Under the pieces are notes generated by a model. That model saw only the letters and a list, made by a program, of their open reading frames with translations, had not been told where the DNA came from and made no database searches. Both the position numbers and the translations under genes were made by a program. Below are positions 25,667 to 34,367 of a DNA stretch of 45,876 nucleotides, piece by piece. The stretch comes from Desulfuromonas sp. (GTDB lineage: Bacteria > Desulfobacterota > Desulfuromonadia > Desulfuromonadales > SZUA-401), in the NCBI GenBank assembly GCA_002869605.1, contig PKUI01000018.1:1-45876 (forward strand). The letters are read 5' to 3'. Position 1 is the first letter of the stretch. The number at the start of each line of letters is the position of its first letter.

Positions 25667-26895
25667 GATGCGTTACCTTTGTCGATTGTTTCCTGGCCCT
25701 CTGGGTGGTTGCGATGCAGGGTGCGCAGGAACAGGTTCTTGGAGATGGCCCCGAGGTAGTTGGCATCTTTGCCGAGTATCGGTAGCGCCCAGGGGTGGTT
25801 GGCGACGTCCGGCAGGATGTCCTGCATCGAGTCGTCCTGGTGGGCGGTGACCACGTCGTCGAGATAGGCGTCGGGGATGGTCTGTTGGTTGTCAATGACC
25901 TCACGCAGAGAGTCGGCCGAGACAATTCCCTTGAACTGCCCTTCGCTGTTGAGGACGTAGCCGTAGTCGCGGTCGTTTTTGATCAGTCTCTGCAGCGCGG
26001 CTCGGGGACTTTTCCCGTCGGTAATCGGGATGGTGACCTGGGTCTCGGTGGCGATGTCGCCTGCGGTAAGGATGTTGGTCGGGTCGACGCCGCGGAAGAA
26101 GGCACGCACGTATTCGTCAGCCGGGTTTTGCAGGATATCTTCCGGTGTGCCGACCTGGACCACGCGGCCCCCCTCCATGATGGCAATTCGGTCACCGATG
26201 CGCATGGCCTCGTCGAGATCATGAGAGATGAAGACGATGGTGCGCTTCGCCTTGGCCTGCAGTTTCAGGAGCTCGTCCTGCATCTCGGTTCGGATCAGCG
26301 GATCAAGGGCCGAAAATGCCTCGTCCATCAGCAGGATGTCGGGGTCGACGGCGAGTCCGCGGGCGAGGCCTACACGCTGCTGCATGCCGCCGGAAAGCTC
26401 ACTCGGCATACTCTCCGCCCAGGCTTCGAGGCCGACCTGCTCCAGAGCGGCCAGCGCCCTCTGCTCACGGGTCTTTTTGTCGACGCCGTCCATCTCCAGA
26501 CCGAAGGCGGCGTTTTGAAGAACGGTCATGTGCGGCATCAGGGCGAACGACTGGAAGACCATGCTCATCTTGGCACGGCGCGTTTTGACCAGCTGTTCAT
26601 CATCCATGGCGACAATATCCTCACCGTCGATCAGGACCTTGCCAGCGGTCGGCTCAATGAGGCGGTTGAGCATGCGGACCATGGTCGATTTGCCGGATCC
26701 TGAGAGCCCCATGATGACGAAGATCTCTCCCTCGTTGATGAAGAAACTGGCATCCTGCACGCCGACCGTCATACCGGTCTTGTCGTGGATGGCTTCTTTG
26801 TCGTGCCCTTCAGATAAAAGCTGAAGGGCTTTTTTTGGTTGTGCGCCGAAGATCTTATAAAGGCCTTCAATGCGGAGTTTTTCCTTTGCAGACAT
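25663..26895 (-). CDS. proV: Glycine betaine/proline-betaine ABC transporter ATPase with CBS pair
   Basis: 410 residues from ATG 26895, preceded by AAGGAG; 47 codons of upstream in-frame sequence do not resemble the family. Walker [10 protein letters not shown], signature [16 protein letters not shown], Walker [16 protein letters not shown] and switch His in FISHDLDEA. Two CBS domains follow (~290-400: [37 protein letters not shown]), which in OpuA-type importers sense ionic strength or c-di-AMP. Energises uptake of osmoprotectants. Preceded by a 354-base leader with strong predicted folds. Confidence 0.94.
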   Translation of the reverse strand: MSAKEKLRIEGLYKIFGAQPKKALQLLSEGHDKEAIHDKTGMTVGVQDASFFINEGEIFVIMGLSGSGKSTMVRMLNRLIEPTAGKVLIDGEDIVAMDDEQLVKTRRAKMSMVFQSFALMPHMTVLQNAAFGLEMDGVDKKTREQRALAALEQVGLEAWAESMPSELSGGMQQRVGLARGLAVDPDILLMDEAFSALDPLIRTEMQDELLKLQAKAKRTIVFISHDLDEAMRIGDRIAIMEGGRVVQVGTPEDILQNPADEYVRAFFRGVDPTNILTAGDIATETQVTIPITDGKSPRAALQRLIKNDRDYGYVLNSEGQFKGIVSADSLREVIDNQQTIPDAYLDDVVTAHQDDSMQDILPDVANHPWALPILGKDANYLGAISKNLFLRTLHRNHPEGQETIDKGNAS

Positions 26896-27249
26896 GCATT
26901 CTCCTTGTTTAACGACGGTACGACAGGCTGCTGTACAATGGGCAAATAGCAACCGACTCCCTATGGCACAGGGCCAGAGAGTAGACGGGCTGGGAGCCCG
27001 CGAACATACCGAGGTGAAAAGTATTGTTTTGTTCAAGACAGGGCCACCCGCACCCGGTCTGCCGATGGATGATCGGTAGCCAGTGCTGCCCTTGAGAGTG
27101 AGGGTTCGTCCCGACTATGCCCGGGGCACGCTCGGTCCACCTCATAAGCGGGTCTTAGGTCGGAACGCCCAGAGAGGACGCCGCCTAGATAGGTAAGGAT
27201 AACGTGTCAAGAAGAGGAGGTCAAATGTACAGGAGCTTTAATGTCGCTT
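26896..27249 (-). ncRNA. Structured proV leader or independent RNA (candidate)
   Basis: 354 bases with no credible gene. Three hairpin domains are visible: A at 27102-27170, where (minus strand) GGGCGUUCCGAC pairs with GUCGGGACGAACCC with a two-base bulge; B at 27033-27095, where UCAAGGGC pairs with GCCCUGUCUUGA enclosing an inner hairpin ACCGAU/AUCGGC; and C at 26986-27000, CGGGCU-CCC-AGCCCG. GC content is high and the strand is ambiguous because hairpins read both ways. It does not fit tmRNA, SRP RNA, RNase P RNA or any riboswitch I can recall. It could be a 5' leader controlling proVWX or a separate small RNA. Confidence 0.35.
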
Positions 27250-28620
27250 TCAGGCGTGTTGCCTACGGCTTAACCTGTGCAGGCGCATGCTCAACAGGAA
27301 TGCTGCGACGGTGAGCCCGACGATCAACCCGATCCAGAAGCCGGCGGCACCCATCGCCGGGCGCCAGAGGTCGGTCAGGGCGAGGGTGTAGCCGAGGGGA
27401 AACCCGATCACCCAGTAGGCAATAATCAGCAGCTGCATCGGTACGCGGGTGTCTTTGTAGCCGCGCAGTGCTCCCGAGGCGCAGACCTGCACCGCGTCGG
27501 AGACCTGGAACAGCGCGGCCAAAGTCAGAAGCTGTACCGTCATCCCGAGCAGCTCGTGGTCATCGGTGTAGATCGCGGCGATTACGTCCGGGAACAGGAG
27601 GGTGAGGGCTGCGGTGACGATCGCGATGGCGAAGGTCAGGCCGATGCCGGCATAGCTTGTGTAACGCGCCTGGCGCAGGTCGTTGCGCCCGATCCCCCAG
27701 CCGACGCGCACGGTAATGGCGTGGGAGAAGCTCAACGGGATCATGAAGATCAGGCTTGCGACGTTGAGGCTGATCTGGTGGGCCGCAACGATCTGGGCAC
27801 CGAGAGAGCCGATCAACAGGGCGATGACGGCAAAGATACTCGATTCGACGAACAGCGAAAATCCGATCGGCAGCCCGAGGCGCAGAATCGTTGCAATTTC
27901 ATGGTAATCCGGACGTGGCCAGTGAGCGAAAAGTTTCGTTGGCCGGTAGACGCTGCGCAGCAGCACGATGGCCAGCATGCTCAGCGCCATGACCCACATG
28001 GTCAGGCCGGTGGCGTAACCGCAGCCGATACCGCCGAGAGCAGGAAAACCAAGCTTGCCGAAAATCAGCACGTAGTTGGCGGAGATGTTGAAGCCGAGGC
28101 CGATGAAGCCAGCGAGCATGCTCGGGCCGGTATAGCCAAGCCCCTCGCTGTAATGGCGCAGCACGAAGAAGCAGGCCACGGCGGGAACGCCCAAGCTGAC
28201 TCCTTTCAGGTAGCCGACGGTGAGCGGTATGGCCGGCGGGTCGACCTCGATCCAGTGCAACAGCGGTTCACAGAAGGGGAGAATCATGGCGATCGGTATG
28301 GCGAGCATCACCGCGACCAGCAGGGCCTGGCGGACATGTGCACCGATCTTTTCACTCTCGTTCTGGCCATGCAGTTGGGACACCGACGGGGTGACGGCGA
28401 GCAGTACCCCGAGCATGAACAGAAACAGCGGGAACCAGACGCTCGAGCCTATGGCGACGGCGGCAAGGTCGAGCGGCGAGTAGCGGCCGGCCATCACCGT
28501 GTCGACAAAACCCATGCTGGCATGGGCGAGCTGGGCAGCGAGAATCGGTCCCGTCAAGCTTGTCAGGGACTTCATTTCGGTGCGCAGGCGAAGCCAGCGT
28601 CTGGAGGAGTAAACGTTCAT
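27250..28620 (-). CDS. MATE-family multidrug/Na+ antiporter (NorM-like)
   Basis: 456 residues, about 12 membrane helices in two halves. NorM hallmarks: TGPILAAQLAHASMGFVDTVMAGRYSPLDLAAVAIGSS near the N-terminus in pieces, and the second-half counterpart QIVAAHQISLNVASLIFMIPLSFSHA. Such pumps expel cationic drugs or metabolites with Na+ or H+. Start is uncertain: ATG 28620 or ATG 28575, neither with a good ribosome binding site. Located 55 bases after mtgA, same strand. Confidence 0.9.
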   Translation of the reverse strand: MNVYSSRRWLRLRTEMKSLTSLTGPILAAQLAHASMGFVDTVMAGRYSPLDLAAVAIGSSVWFPLFLFMLGVLLAVTPSVSQLHGQNESEKIGAHVRQALLVAVMLAIPIAMILPFCEPLLHWIEVDPPAIPLTVGYLKGVSLGVPAVACFFVLRHYSEGLGYTGPSMLAGFIGLGFNISANYVLIFGKLGFPALGGIGCGYATGLTMWVMALSMLAIVLLRSVYRPTKLFAHWPRPDYHEIATILRLGLPIGFSLFVESSIFAVIALLIGSLGAQIVAAHQISLNVASLIFMIPLSFSHAITVRVGWGIGRNDLRQARYTSYAGIGLTFAIAIVTAALTLLFPDVIAAIYTDDHELLGMTVQLLTLAALFQVSDAVQVCASGALRGYKDTRVPMQLLIIAYWVIGFPLGYTLALTDLWRPAMGAAGFWIGLIVGLTVAAFLLSMRLHRLSRRQHA

Positions 28621-28675
28621 GGAGAGCGACTCTAATGCCGCTTCAGATCGCGGTCAAGGTGAATGTTCCGGTATC

Positions 28676-29581
28676 TCAGGAGGTTGCCAGCGGCAGTTGC
28701 CAGGGAGGGCGTTGTCCCACCTCGTACAGCAGGTTCATCGGGGTGTGCTGGGCAGGTTGCACGACGGGGCGTGGTGCTATGCCGGTGATGATGTCGACTT
28801 CGCGGGTCGCCAGCTCGTACTGCGGTCCTTCTAGGACACGGCGCAGCTGCATGAAGTAGAGCAGTTTCTTGGCCCGTTCGGCGACCCGTTCCGGACGTTT
28901 ACGCGGGTTGAAGGCGATCCGCGGGCCTGGGAGGATGGCTGCTAAAAAGGCGCTCTCGGCCGAGCTAAGTTTCGTAACCGGTTTGTCGAGATGGTAACGC
29001 GTCCCGGCAGTTATGCCATGCACCATCGGGCCGAGTTCCACCAGGTTGAGATAGAGTTCGAGAATCCTCTCCTTGCTGAGGCTGTTCTCGATGCGCCAGG
29101 CGATGACCGCCTCGCGGAGCTTGCGCAGCACGGTTTTCTCACGTGACAGGTAGAGGTTCTTGGCTAGCTGCTGGGTGATGGTCGAGGCGCCACGCGCCAT
29201 GCGTTGCTGCTGCAGGTCGTAGATCAGTGCCTCGTGAAGCGCCTGCAGGTCGATGCCGTGGTGCTTGTAGAAGGCGCCGTCCTCGGCGACGACCACGGCC
29301 CACGGCAGGTGCTCGGGGAATGCTTCCAGCGGGGTCCAGTCGGGGTTTTGCGGGCCGAGGGAGAACGGCTGCTCCTGCCCCTCCCAGTCGCGGACGCTGA
29401 TGGTGATGCTGGTCTGCGGGTCGGCCAGGTTGGCCACGTTGGGGAGGGATGCCCAGAAGTGGATGGCTCCAGCTGCGGCGAGGCAGACCAGTAGAAACAG
29501 CAGGCTCGAAAAAAGGCGCATAATTCGAGCCGCGACAGAGAGCGATGCTGCCGGAGAGAGTTCGATAGGTTTTGCGTACAT
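28676..29581 (-). CDS. mtgA: Monofunctional peptidoglycan glycosyltransferase
   Basis: 301 residues from ATG 29581, nine bases after the acyltransferase stop; a longer in-frame start would run far into that gene. One membrane anchor (IMRLFSSLLFLLVCLAAAGAI), then a GT51 domain: catalytic Glu in VVVAEDGAFYKHHGID, the motif RGASTITQQLAKNLYLS, a second catalytic region ELYLNLVELG, and SAFLAAILPGP. It polymerises lipid II glycan strands at the inner membrane, with no transpeptidase domain. It is longer than E. coli MtgA (about 240), owing to a ~40-residue C-terminal extension. Confidence 0.92.
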   Translation of the reverse strand: MYAKPIELSPAASLSVAARIMRLFSSLLFLLVCLAAAGAIHFWASLPNVANLADPQTSITISVRDWEGQEQPFSLGPQNPDWTPLEAFPEHLPWAVVVAEDGAFYKHHGIDLQALHEALIYDLQQQRMARGASTITQQLAKNLYLSREKTVLRKLREAVIAWRIENSLSKERILELYLNLVELGPMVHGITAGTRYHLDKPVTKLSSAESAFLAAILPGPRIAFNPRKRPERVAERAKKLLYFMQLRRVLEGPQYELATREVDIITGIAPRPVVQPAQHTPMNLLYEVGQRPPWQLPLATS

Positions 29582-29589
29582 GGTGATGA

Positions 29590-30486
29590 TCAGTCTTCGC
29601 TGTGTAGTCTGGCCAGTTTCTCGTCCTTGGCCTGCCAGAGGTCGTTGGTCCAGCGTTGCAGGCCCTTGCGGAAGGTGCTGTCGTTGGAGTAGTCCTTGCC
29701 GAGGAAATCTTCCGGGATCGGGAGGGTCTCGATCTGCACCGTGACCCGCTTCATCTTGCCGCACAGAAACTCCCAGTAGCCCGGTACACCGTCCGGGTAG
29801 TGGATGGTGACATCGACCAGGGTGTCCATCTGCGTGCCCATGGCGCTCAGCACGAAGCCGGTGGCGAGGACCCGTGGCTTAAGCAGGTATTGGTACGGGG
29901 AGTTCTGGGCAGCCTTCTTCTCCGTGGTAAAGCGGGTCCCTTCCATAAAGTTGAACATTGCTGCCGGAGCGATGCGCAGCTTTTCACAGGCCTTCTGGGT
30001 TGCGAGCAGGTCGGCGCCTTTCTTTTCGGGATGTCTCTTGAGGTACGACTTGCTGTAGCGTTTCATGAACGGAAAGTCGAGCGCCCACCAGCACAGCCCG
30101 ATGACCGGGATCCAGATCAGCTCCTGCTTGAGGAAAAACTTGAGCTGCGGTACGCGGCGGTTGAGCAGACGTTGTACGATGAAGATGTCTGCGTACGCCT
30201 GGTGGTTGCTGGTGACCAGACACCATCCCTTGACCTTGAGGTCCTCGAGCCCTTCCACCTCCCAGTCGAGACTCTGGGTAAGCCCCATCCAGATACTGTT
30301 GATCGAGACCCACCACGAGGTGATCAGGTTGAGGATATGGCTGCAACCGCTTCGCCATGGCTTCAGCGGGATCAGGAACTTGAGCAGGGCCACCGTGAAC
30401 AATGGCACCGATACCAGGGTGATGTTCAGGCAGAGCAGAAAGAATGCGATACAGCCCCGTACAAAAGGGGGGAGGAATCTGAGCAT
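29590..30486 (-). CDS. PlsC-type 1-acylglycerol-3-phosphate acyltransferase (YihG subgroup)
   Basis: 298 residues from ATG 30486 (MLRFLPPFVRGC), with GGAGAA upstream. N-terminal membrane helices, then the HX4D motif in SNHQAYADIFIV, and FMEGTRFT, the acyl-acceptor phosphate site. The sequence FLKQELIWIPVIGLCWWALDFPFMKRYSK and the later KPRVLATGFVLSAMG place it with YihG/LCLAT-like enzymes. It would acylate lysophosphatidic acid in phospholipid synthesis or act on a related lyso-lipid. Tightly followed by mtgA, and divergent from queF. Confidence 0.9.
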   Translation of the reverse strand: MLRFLPPFVRGCIAFFLLCLNITLVSVPLFTVALLKFLIPLKPWRSGCSHILNLITSWWVSINSIWMGLTQSLDWEVEGLEDLKVKGWCLVTSNHQAYADIFIVQRLLNRRVPQLKFFLKQELIWIPVIGLCWWALDFPFMKRYSKSYLKRHPEKKGADLLATQKACEKLRIAPAAMFNFMEGTRFTTEKKAAQNSPYQYLLKPRVLATGFVLSAMGTQMDTLVDVTIHYPDGVPGYWEFLCGKMKRVTVQIETLPIPEDFLGKDYSNDSTFRKGLQRWTNDLWQAKDEKLARLHSED

Positions 30487-30587
30487 GTCGAGTTCTCCGG
30501 GCCGTATTGGCGGCGAGGCAGTTATACGCCAAGGGGGCATGCAGGTCAACTGCTGCGGAGGGGCAAGTGGATGCCTTCCGTTTGGGA

Positions 30588-30616
30588 TTGACATTGCCCG
30601 GAGGGTGGAACAGAAT
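30588..30616 (+). promoter_or_regulatory. Sigma-70-type promoter of queF
   Basis: A perfect -35 TTGACA, 17-base spacer, and CAGAAT as -10 (4 of 6). Transcription would start near 30623, giving a short leader with no room for a preQ1 riboswitch. Confidence 0.6.
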
Positions 30617-30645
30617 CGCGCTATCCTGCACAAACGGGAGTGACG

Positions 30646-31479
30646 ATGTCCGATTACGAAAAGCAGCTGCCGCTCGGCAAGAGCAGCGATTACAAGGACG
30701 AATATGACGCTGGACTGCTCTGTCCCTTTCCGCGCCAGGCCAAGCGGGACGAGATCGGTGTGAGCGCAGGGGAACTCCCCTTTACCGGTTACGATATTTG
30801 GAACGCCTACGAGATCTCGTGGCTTAATCCGTCCGGAAAGCCGGTCGTCGCCATGGCCGAATTCCGGTTCCCCTTCGACTCGGAGTTTCTTGTCGAGTCG
30901 AAGTCGTTCAAGCTCTATCTCAACTCCTTCAACCAGACCCGTTTCAACGGCTTCGCCGAAGTTGCCGATACGCTGCAACGAGATCTCAGCGCTGCGTGCG
31001 GTGCCCCGGTCGAACTCGACCTGTTGCCGCTTGCCAGTCTAGCGGGGCAGACGTTTGTGAACCTTCCGGGGGAATGTATCGATGACCTCGATGTCGAGAT
31101 CGACGTCTACAGCCTCGATGCAAAGCTGCTGGCAGGAGCGGTGGATGATTCGAAAACGGTCGAGGAGACCCTGCACAGCCACCTGCTCAAGAGCAACTGC
31201 CTGGTGACCCGGCAGCCCGACTGGGCGAGCGTGCTGATCCGCTACTGCGGACCGCAGATTGACCGTGAAGCACTGTTGCGCTACCTAGTTTCGTTCCGCC
31301 GCCACAGCGAGTTCCACGAGCAGTGCGTGGAGAGAATCTTTGTCGACCTCAAGCGCTTCTGCGCTCCTGAGAAACTGAGTGTTTATGCCCGCTATACCAG
31401 GCGTGGTGGACTCGATATTAACCCGTTCCGCAGCGACTTCGAGGACGGGATTCCCAACTGGAGATTGGTTCGACAATAG
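30646..31479 (+). CDS. queF: NADPH-dependent 7-cyano-7-deazaguanine (preQ0) reductase
   Basis: 277 residues, the long bimodular form like E. coli QueF (282). It reduces preQ0 to preQ1 for queuosine in tRNA. The QueF motif ESKSFKLY is at 84-91, and the catalytic Cys is 185 in [11 protein letters not shown]. Start ATG 30646 has GGGAG six bases upstream; a GTG six bases earlier is possible. Single-gene unit. Confidence 0.95.
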   Translation: MSDYEKQLPLGKSSDYKDEYDAGLLCPFPRQAKRDEIGVSAGELPFTGYDIWNAYEISWLNPSGKPVVAMAEFRFPFDSEFLVESKSFKLYLNSFNQTRFNGFAEVADTLQRDLSAACGAPVELDLLPLASLAGQTFVNLPGECIDDLDVEIDVYSLDAKLLAGAVDDSKTVEETLHSHLLKSNCLVTRQPDWASVLIRYCGPQIDREALLRYLVSFRRHSEFHEQCVERIFVDLKRFCAPEKLSVYARYTRRGGLDINPFRSDFEDGIPNWRLVRQ

Positions 31480-31681
31480 AAAAATGATTTATTTCAACCG
31501 TGCGGGGTGCAAAGTATCCGCAGCGCGTTATAGTGAAATCAAGCAGTGCTGCTGAATCGTCAACCCTGGCAAGGAGGTACGTCTATCGACGAAAGCTCAA
31601 TCCAATGGAATAGCGATTCAACGACCCGGGTGATTTTGTGAACCGGGAAAACCCGTGAATAGGGTAGAAACACAAAAAAGA
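31480..31681. other. Intergenic stretch with an orphan Shine-Dalgarno
   Basis: AAGGAGGT occurs near 31574 but is followed by ACGTCT and ATC, not a standard start codon. A GC-rich inverted repeat CCCGGGT / ACCGGG follows near 31625-31650. No protein-coding gene can be supported. Confidence 0.35.
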
Positions 31682-31714
31682 AAGAGGCCCGCGCTCCCAG
31701 GAGGCGGGCCTTTC
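31682..31714. terminator. Bidirectional terminator between queF and the UPF0173 gene
   Basis: GGCCCGC / GCGGGCC stem; on the minus strand it is followed by TCTTTCTTTTTTG, on the plus strand by TTTC. Convergent genes end on both sides. Confidence 0.75.
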
Positions 31715-31744
31715 ACTGTTTATAGGGGGTACAGGAGGTGCTCT

Positions 31745-32428
31745 TCAGAAGGTGAGGCATTCGCCGGGCTGGCGTAGGGCTACCCGGGTCGTGGTCTCGG
31801 CTTCGACCTGCTTTTTCCAGGCTTCGGCATCCTGGTTGAGCAGTTCGAAGGTGTTGTAGTGGATCGGCATGACGAGCTTCGGCTGCAGCATCTTTACCGC
31901 CCGGAGGGCGTCGTCGGGTCCCATTGTGTAGTTGTCACCGATCGGGATCGCGGCCACGTCGAGCCCCTCCTCGCCGATCAGTTGCATGTCACCGAACAGG
32001 CCGGTGTCCTGGGCCAGGTAGATCTTCTTGCCGTCGTTGGTGGTGAGCAGGAACCCGCAGGGATTGCCGCCGTAGGAACCGTCAGGCAGCATTGAACCGT
32101 GCAGGGCGAGGGTCAGCTTGAGATAGCCGAAGGGGTGCTGGTGGCCGCCGCCGATGTGTTGACCGTGAAGGTTTGTTACGCCCTGGTTGCCGAGCCAGGT
32201 GACGATCTCGTGGTTAGCGATCACCAGTGCGCCGGTGCGCTGGGCGATCTCGAGTGTATCTCCGACGTGGTCGCCGTGGCCGTGACTGACGAGGATGAAG
32301 TCGGGGTCGAGAGTATCCGCGGTGGTCGAGGCGGCGGGGTTGCCGCTGAAAAAGGGGTCGATCAGCAGCCGGTGACCGTCGGTTTCGAGTCCGAGGGTGG
32401 CGTGACCGTGCCAGGTGAGCTTGTTCAT
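31745..32428 (-). CDS. UPF0173-family metal-dependent hydrolase
   Basis: 227 residues with a metallo-beta-lactamase fold: MNKLTWHGHATLGLETDGHRLLIDPFF in pieces, the metal motif SHGHGDHVGD, a further His in IANHEIVTWL, Asp in LAQDTGLFGDM, and a final PIHYNTF. Two metals are expected. The family is widely conserved with no settled substrate. RBS AAGGAGAG upstream of ATG 32428. Confidence 0.88.
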   Translation of the reverse strand: MNKLTWHGHATLGLETDGHRLLIDPFFSGNPAASTTADTLDPDFILVSHGHGDHVGDTLEIAQRTGALVIANHEIVTWLGNQGVTNLHGQHIGGGHQHPFGYLKLTLALHGSMLPDGSYGGNPCGFLLTTNDGKKIYLAQDTGLFGDMQLIGEEGLDVAAIPIGDNYTMGPDDALRAVKMLQPKLVMPIHYNTFELLNQDAEAWKKQVEAETTTRVALRQPGECLTF

Positions 32429-32550
32429 CGTCTCTCTCCTTGCTTTCGATTCATCTTACCCATCCACATTTTAACAAGTGCCAAGTATAGCAGGCGGGGT
32501 GGCGTGGCAACGTTGGTGCTTAGCCTGATCTGTCGCACGCGGTTCTTTGC

Positions 32551-33186
32551 TCAGCGGATAAAGTGCATGAGGGTCTTCGGCTCTTTCTCTGGCGGTGTGA
32601 CTTTCCCTTTACCGTTTTCTACCAGTTGCAGCAGCCACGCCATGTTTTTGCCCAGCACGCGCATAATCTGCACCCCTTCACTGTCCTGTTCCACTTCGCC
32701 CGGCATACGGCCGTGGATGACGTTCCAGTAGTTGGCGGTGGGGATCAGCATTTCGGAGTAGAGCAGGAAGTTGTTCAACTGCTCGAAGGTCGGCAGTCCT
32801 CCGGAGCGGCGCACGGCAACCACTGCGGCCCCGACCTTGTGCCGGAACAGGTTACCGTTCATTCCGGAGACGTAGAACGTCCGGTCAAGGAACGACTTCA
32901 TCGCCCCCGACATGGCGGAGAAGTGCACCGGTGAACCGAACAGGATACCGTCGGCGGACTTCATTCGCTGAATCCAGGCATTGACCCCGTCGTCGGGGAG
33001 CACGCATTGCTCGTCCTTGTTTTTTGCGCACAAGCCGCAGGCTGTGCAGCCGCGGATCGCCTTGTCGCCGACTGTGATGACCTCGGTGGAGATCCCCGCG
33101 GCTTCGAGCTCCGTCGTCACCAGCTTCAGGGCATGGTAGGTATTGCCGTCTTTGTGTGGACTGCCATTGACTGCGATCACGTTCAT
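32551..33186 (-). CDS. NADPH-dependent FMN reductase / iron-sulfur flavoprotein family
   Basis: 211 residues from ATG 33186, eight bases after AAGGAGG (an ATG two codons earlier is too close to it). A flavodoxin-like fold: the phosphate loop NGSPHKDGNTYHAL, then a Cys cluster CTACGLCAKNKDEQC as in Isf proteins that carry a 4Fe-4S, and the FMN site GSPVHFSAMSGAMKSFLDR. C-terminal part YWNVIHGRMPGEVEQDSEG fits the same family. Probable role: two-electron reductase of quinones, oxygen or nitro compounds in an anaerobe; physiological partner unknown. Confidence 0.85.
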   Translation of the reverse strand: MNVIAVNGSPHKDGNTYHALKLVTTELEAAGISTEVITVGDKAIRGCTACGLCAKNKDEQCVLPDDGVNAWIQRMKSADGILFGSPVHFSAMSGAMKSFLDRTFYVSGMNGNLFRHKVGAAVVAVRRSGGLPTFEQLNNFLLYSEMLIPTANYWNVIHGRMPGEVEQDSEGVQIMRVLGKNMAWLLQLVENGKGKVTPPEKEPKTLMHFIR

Positions 33187-33515
33187 GGTCATAGCCTCCT
33201 TGGGGCGCTCAGTGGGATGGGGTGCTGAGGTAAATGAATATGCGAGTGATTATTCTAGGGGGAATAGTCGTCGGCAGCAACTCTGAAGCGGGAGCTCGTC
33301 TCTGCGGGAAGATGTTTTCCTGATAGCTTTTCAGACAGACTGTCGGCCGGTTGCTTAAAACTTAGCCTGTCAGAAAGTGTCGTGAGTTGGTGGAGTTTTA
33401 TATCTATTTAAAATTATTGAGTAAATAAATGTGTCGTCTTGGCATGTCCTGTGAAGGTAGCTTTATTAAAGTTCTGTTGTGGAGCAGGGGGAAACTTTTT
33501 ACGAGGAGGATTGCC
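33187..33515. other. Divergent intergenic region, 329 bases
   Basis: Holds the promoters of the flavoprotein (minus) and PII-like (plus) genes. AT-rich around 33390-33430. A half-matching TTGGCATGTCCTGTGA occurs at 33439-33454, lacking the GC of a true -12 box. No gene seen. Confidence 0.4.
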
Positions 33516-33818
33516 ATGCAGCAGATCGAAGCCGTTATTCATCCAGTCAAGCTGAGCGAGATTAGGGTCGCCCTTCAGGAGATGGGGATCTTGGATTACA
33601 TGGAGAGCCCGGTATTGTGTCATACCCCGGAGGGCCGTGAGACCATGAGTTTTCGTGGTGCGACCTTTGTTGCCAACGTCGTCGAGAAGATCAAGCTCGA
33701 CGTTGTTACGGTTGATGAGGCGGTAACGAAGGTCGTTGAGACTATCGGTAACATTGTTAAAGCCGGCAATAGTGACGATTGCCGGATAACGGTTCGTCCT
33801 TACCAGTTGGTGATCTGA
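33516..33818 (+). CDS. Divergent PII-family (GlnB-like) protein
   Basis: 100 residues from ATG 33516, with ACGAGGAGG upstream. Aligns by eye with GlnB: MQQIEAVIHPVKLSEIRVALQEMGI, then FRGATFVANVVEKIKLDVVTVDEAV, and a C-terminal strand RITVRPYQLVI. Differences: the uridylylated T-loop Tyr (ELYRGAEY in GlnB) is Phe (MSFRGATF), the B-loop TGKIGDGKI has become AGNSDDCRI, and the C-terminal RIRTGE-type tail is missing. Thus uridylylation is unlikely and ATP/2-oxoglutarate binding probably altered. No amtB or glnA neighbour. Likely a signalling paralogue with unknown partner. Confidence 0.78.
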   Translation: MQQIEAVIHPVKLSEIRVALQEMGILDYMESPVLCHTPEGRETMSFRGATFVANVVEKIKLDVVTVDEAVTKVVETIGNIVKAGNSDDCRITVRPYQLVI

Positions 33819-33870
33819 GCTTAGGGTCGTAGACTCTTGGTAAACGTGCAGCCTGAATGGAATCGAAATG

Positions 33871-33905
33871 ACAAAGGGCGGCCAACTGGGCCGCCCTTTG
33901 TCGTC
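33871..33905. terminator. Hairpin between the PII-like gene and gemA-like gene
   Basis: AAAGGGCGGCC / GGCCGCCCTTT around AACT, between convergent genes; only short T runs follow. Confidence 0.65.
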
Positions 33906-33953
33906 AGGCGTAAGCCGAAAGTCCATAAACTTTACCCTGGCAGAATGTCAGGT

Positions 33954-34349
33954 TTAGTGTCGCGAGCCGTTGACACCTTCCCGTTCTAGCCATTTTTTAA
34001 GCATTTCGATCACCCTGCTTGCCTCGTATGCCGTGAGCTGGGACAGGTTGTCGTGCGTGGTGACGTGGAAGAGGTAGGTATTCAGGGCGGCAGCGTCGCC
34101 ATGTTCGATTGCGCCGGCAACGTACAGCTTGTGCCACAGCGCGTGAATCAGTCCGCGCTGGCCCGGCGATGAGGGGCGCCAGCCCTTGGCTCGGAACAGG
34201 GCGATCAAGTCGGCAGCCTGCTGAGGGGTGAGGTCGGCGGCCGAGTCGAGATGATAACGTTGTCGCAGGATGCCGCGATAGGTGGTCTCTTTCATTCTCA
34301 GGACCTTCTTGGCGATGTGAATCTTGGCCAGGTCGTTTCGGTTCGGCAT
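33954..34349 (-). CDS. GemA / Mu gp16-like regulatory protein (DUF1018)
   Basis: 131 residues. The start DLAKIHIAKKVLRMKETTYRGILRQ matches the opening of phage Mu GemA-type proteins, as does LTPQQAADLIALFRAKGW and the final ASRVIEMLKKWLEREG. In Mu, gemA is an early gene that modulates host transcription. No transposase, Mor/C activator, or capsid gene is visible here, so this is either a phage remnant or a domesticated copy. Preceded by a small gene 18 bases upstream on the same strand. Confidence 0.75.
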   Translation of the reverse strand: MPNRNDLAKIHIAKKVLRMKETTYRGILRQRYHLDSAADLTPQQAADLIALFRAKGWRPSSPGQRGLIHALWHKLYVAGAIEHGDAAALNTYLFHVTTHDNLSQLTAYEASRVIEMLKKWLEREGVNGSRH

Positions 34350-34367
34350 GGTCGCTCCCAGACTCGT

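Noticed and set aside
27033..27170. 6S RNA in the proV leader
   Set aside because: A short match to the E. coli 6S apical region (GCACGCTCGGTCC) exists, but two side-by-side hairpins form, instead of one long rod with a central bubble and closing stem.
27277..28635. 452-codon open frame on the plus strand opposite the MATE gene
   Set aside because: Antisense to a clear membrane transporter; its composition (Gln, Asp, His, Gly rich) is typical of a shadow frame.
31566..31640. Tiny gene behind AAGGAGGT near 31574
   Set aside because: The base run after the ribosome site has ATC instead of a usual start codon, and the frame closes after 18 codons.
33439..33454. Possible sigma-54 promoter TTGGCATGTCCTGTGA before the PII-like gene
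   Set aside because: The -24 half fits, but GA stands where the invariant GC of the -12 box should be.
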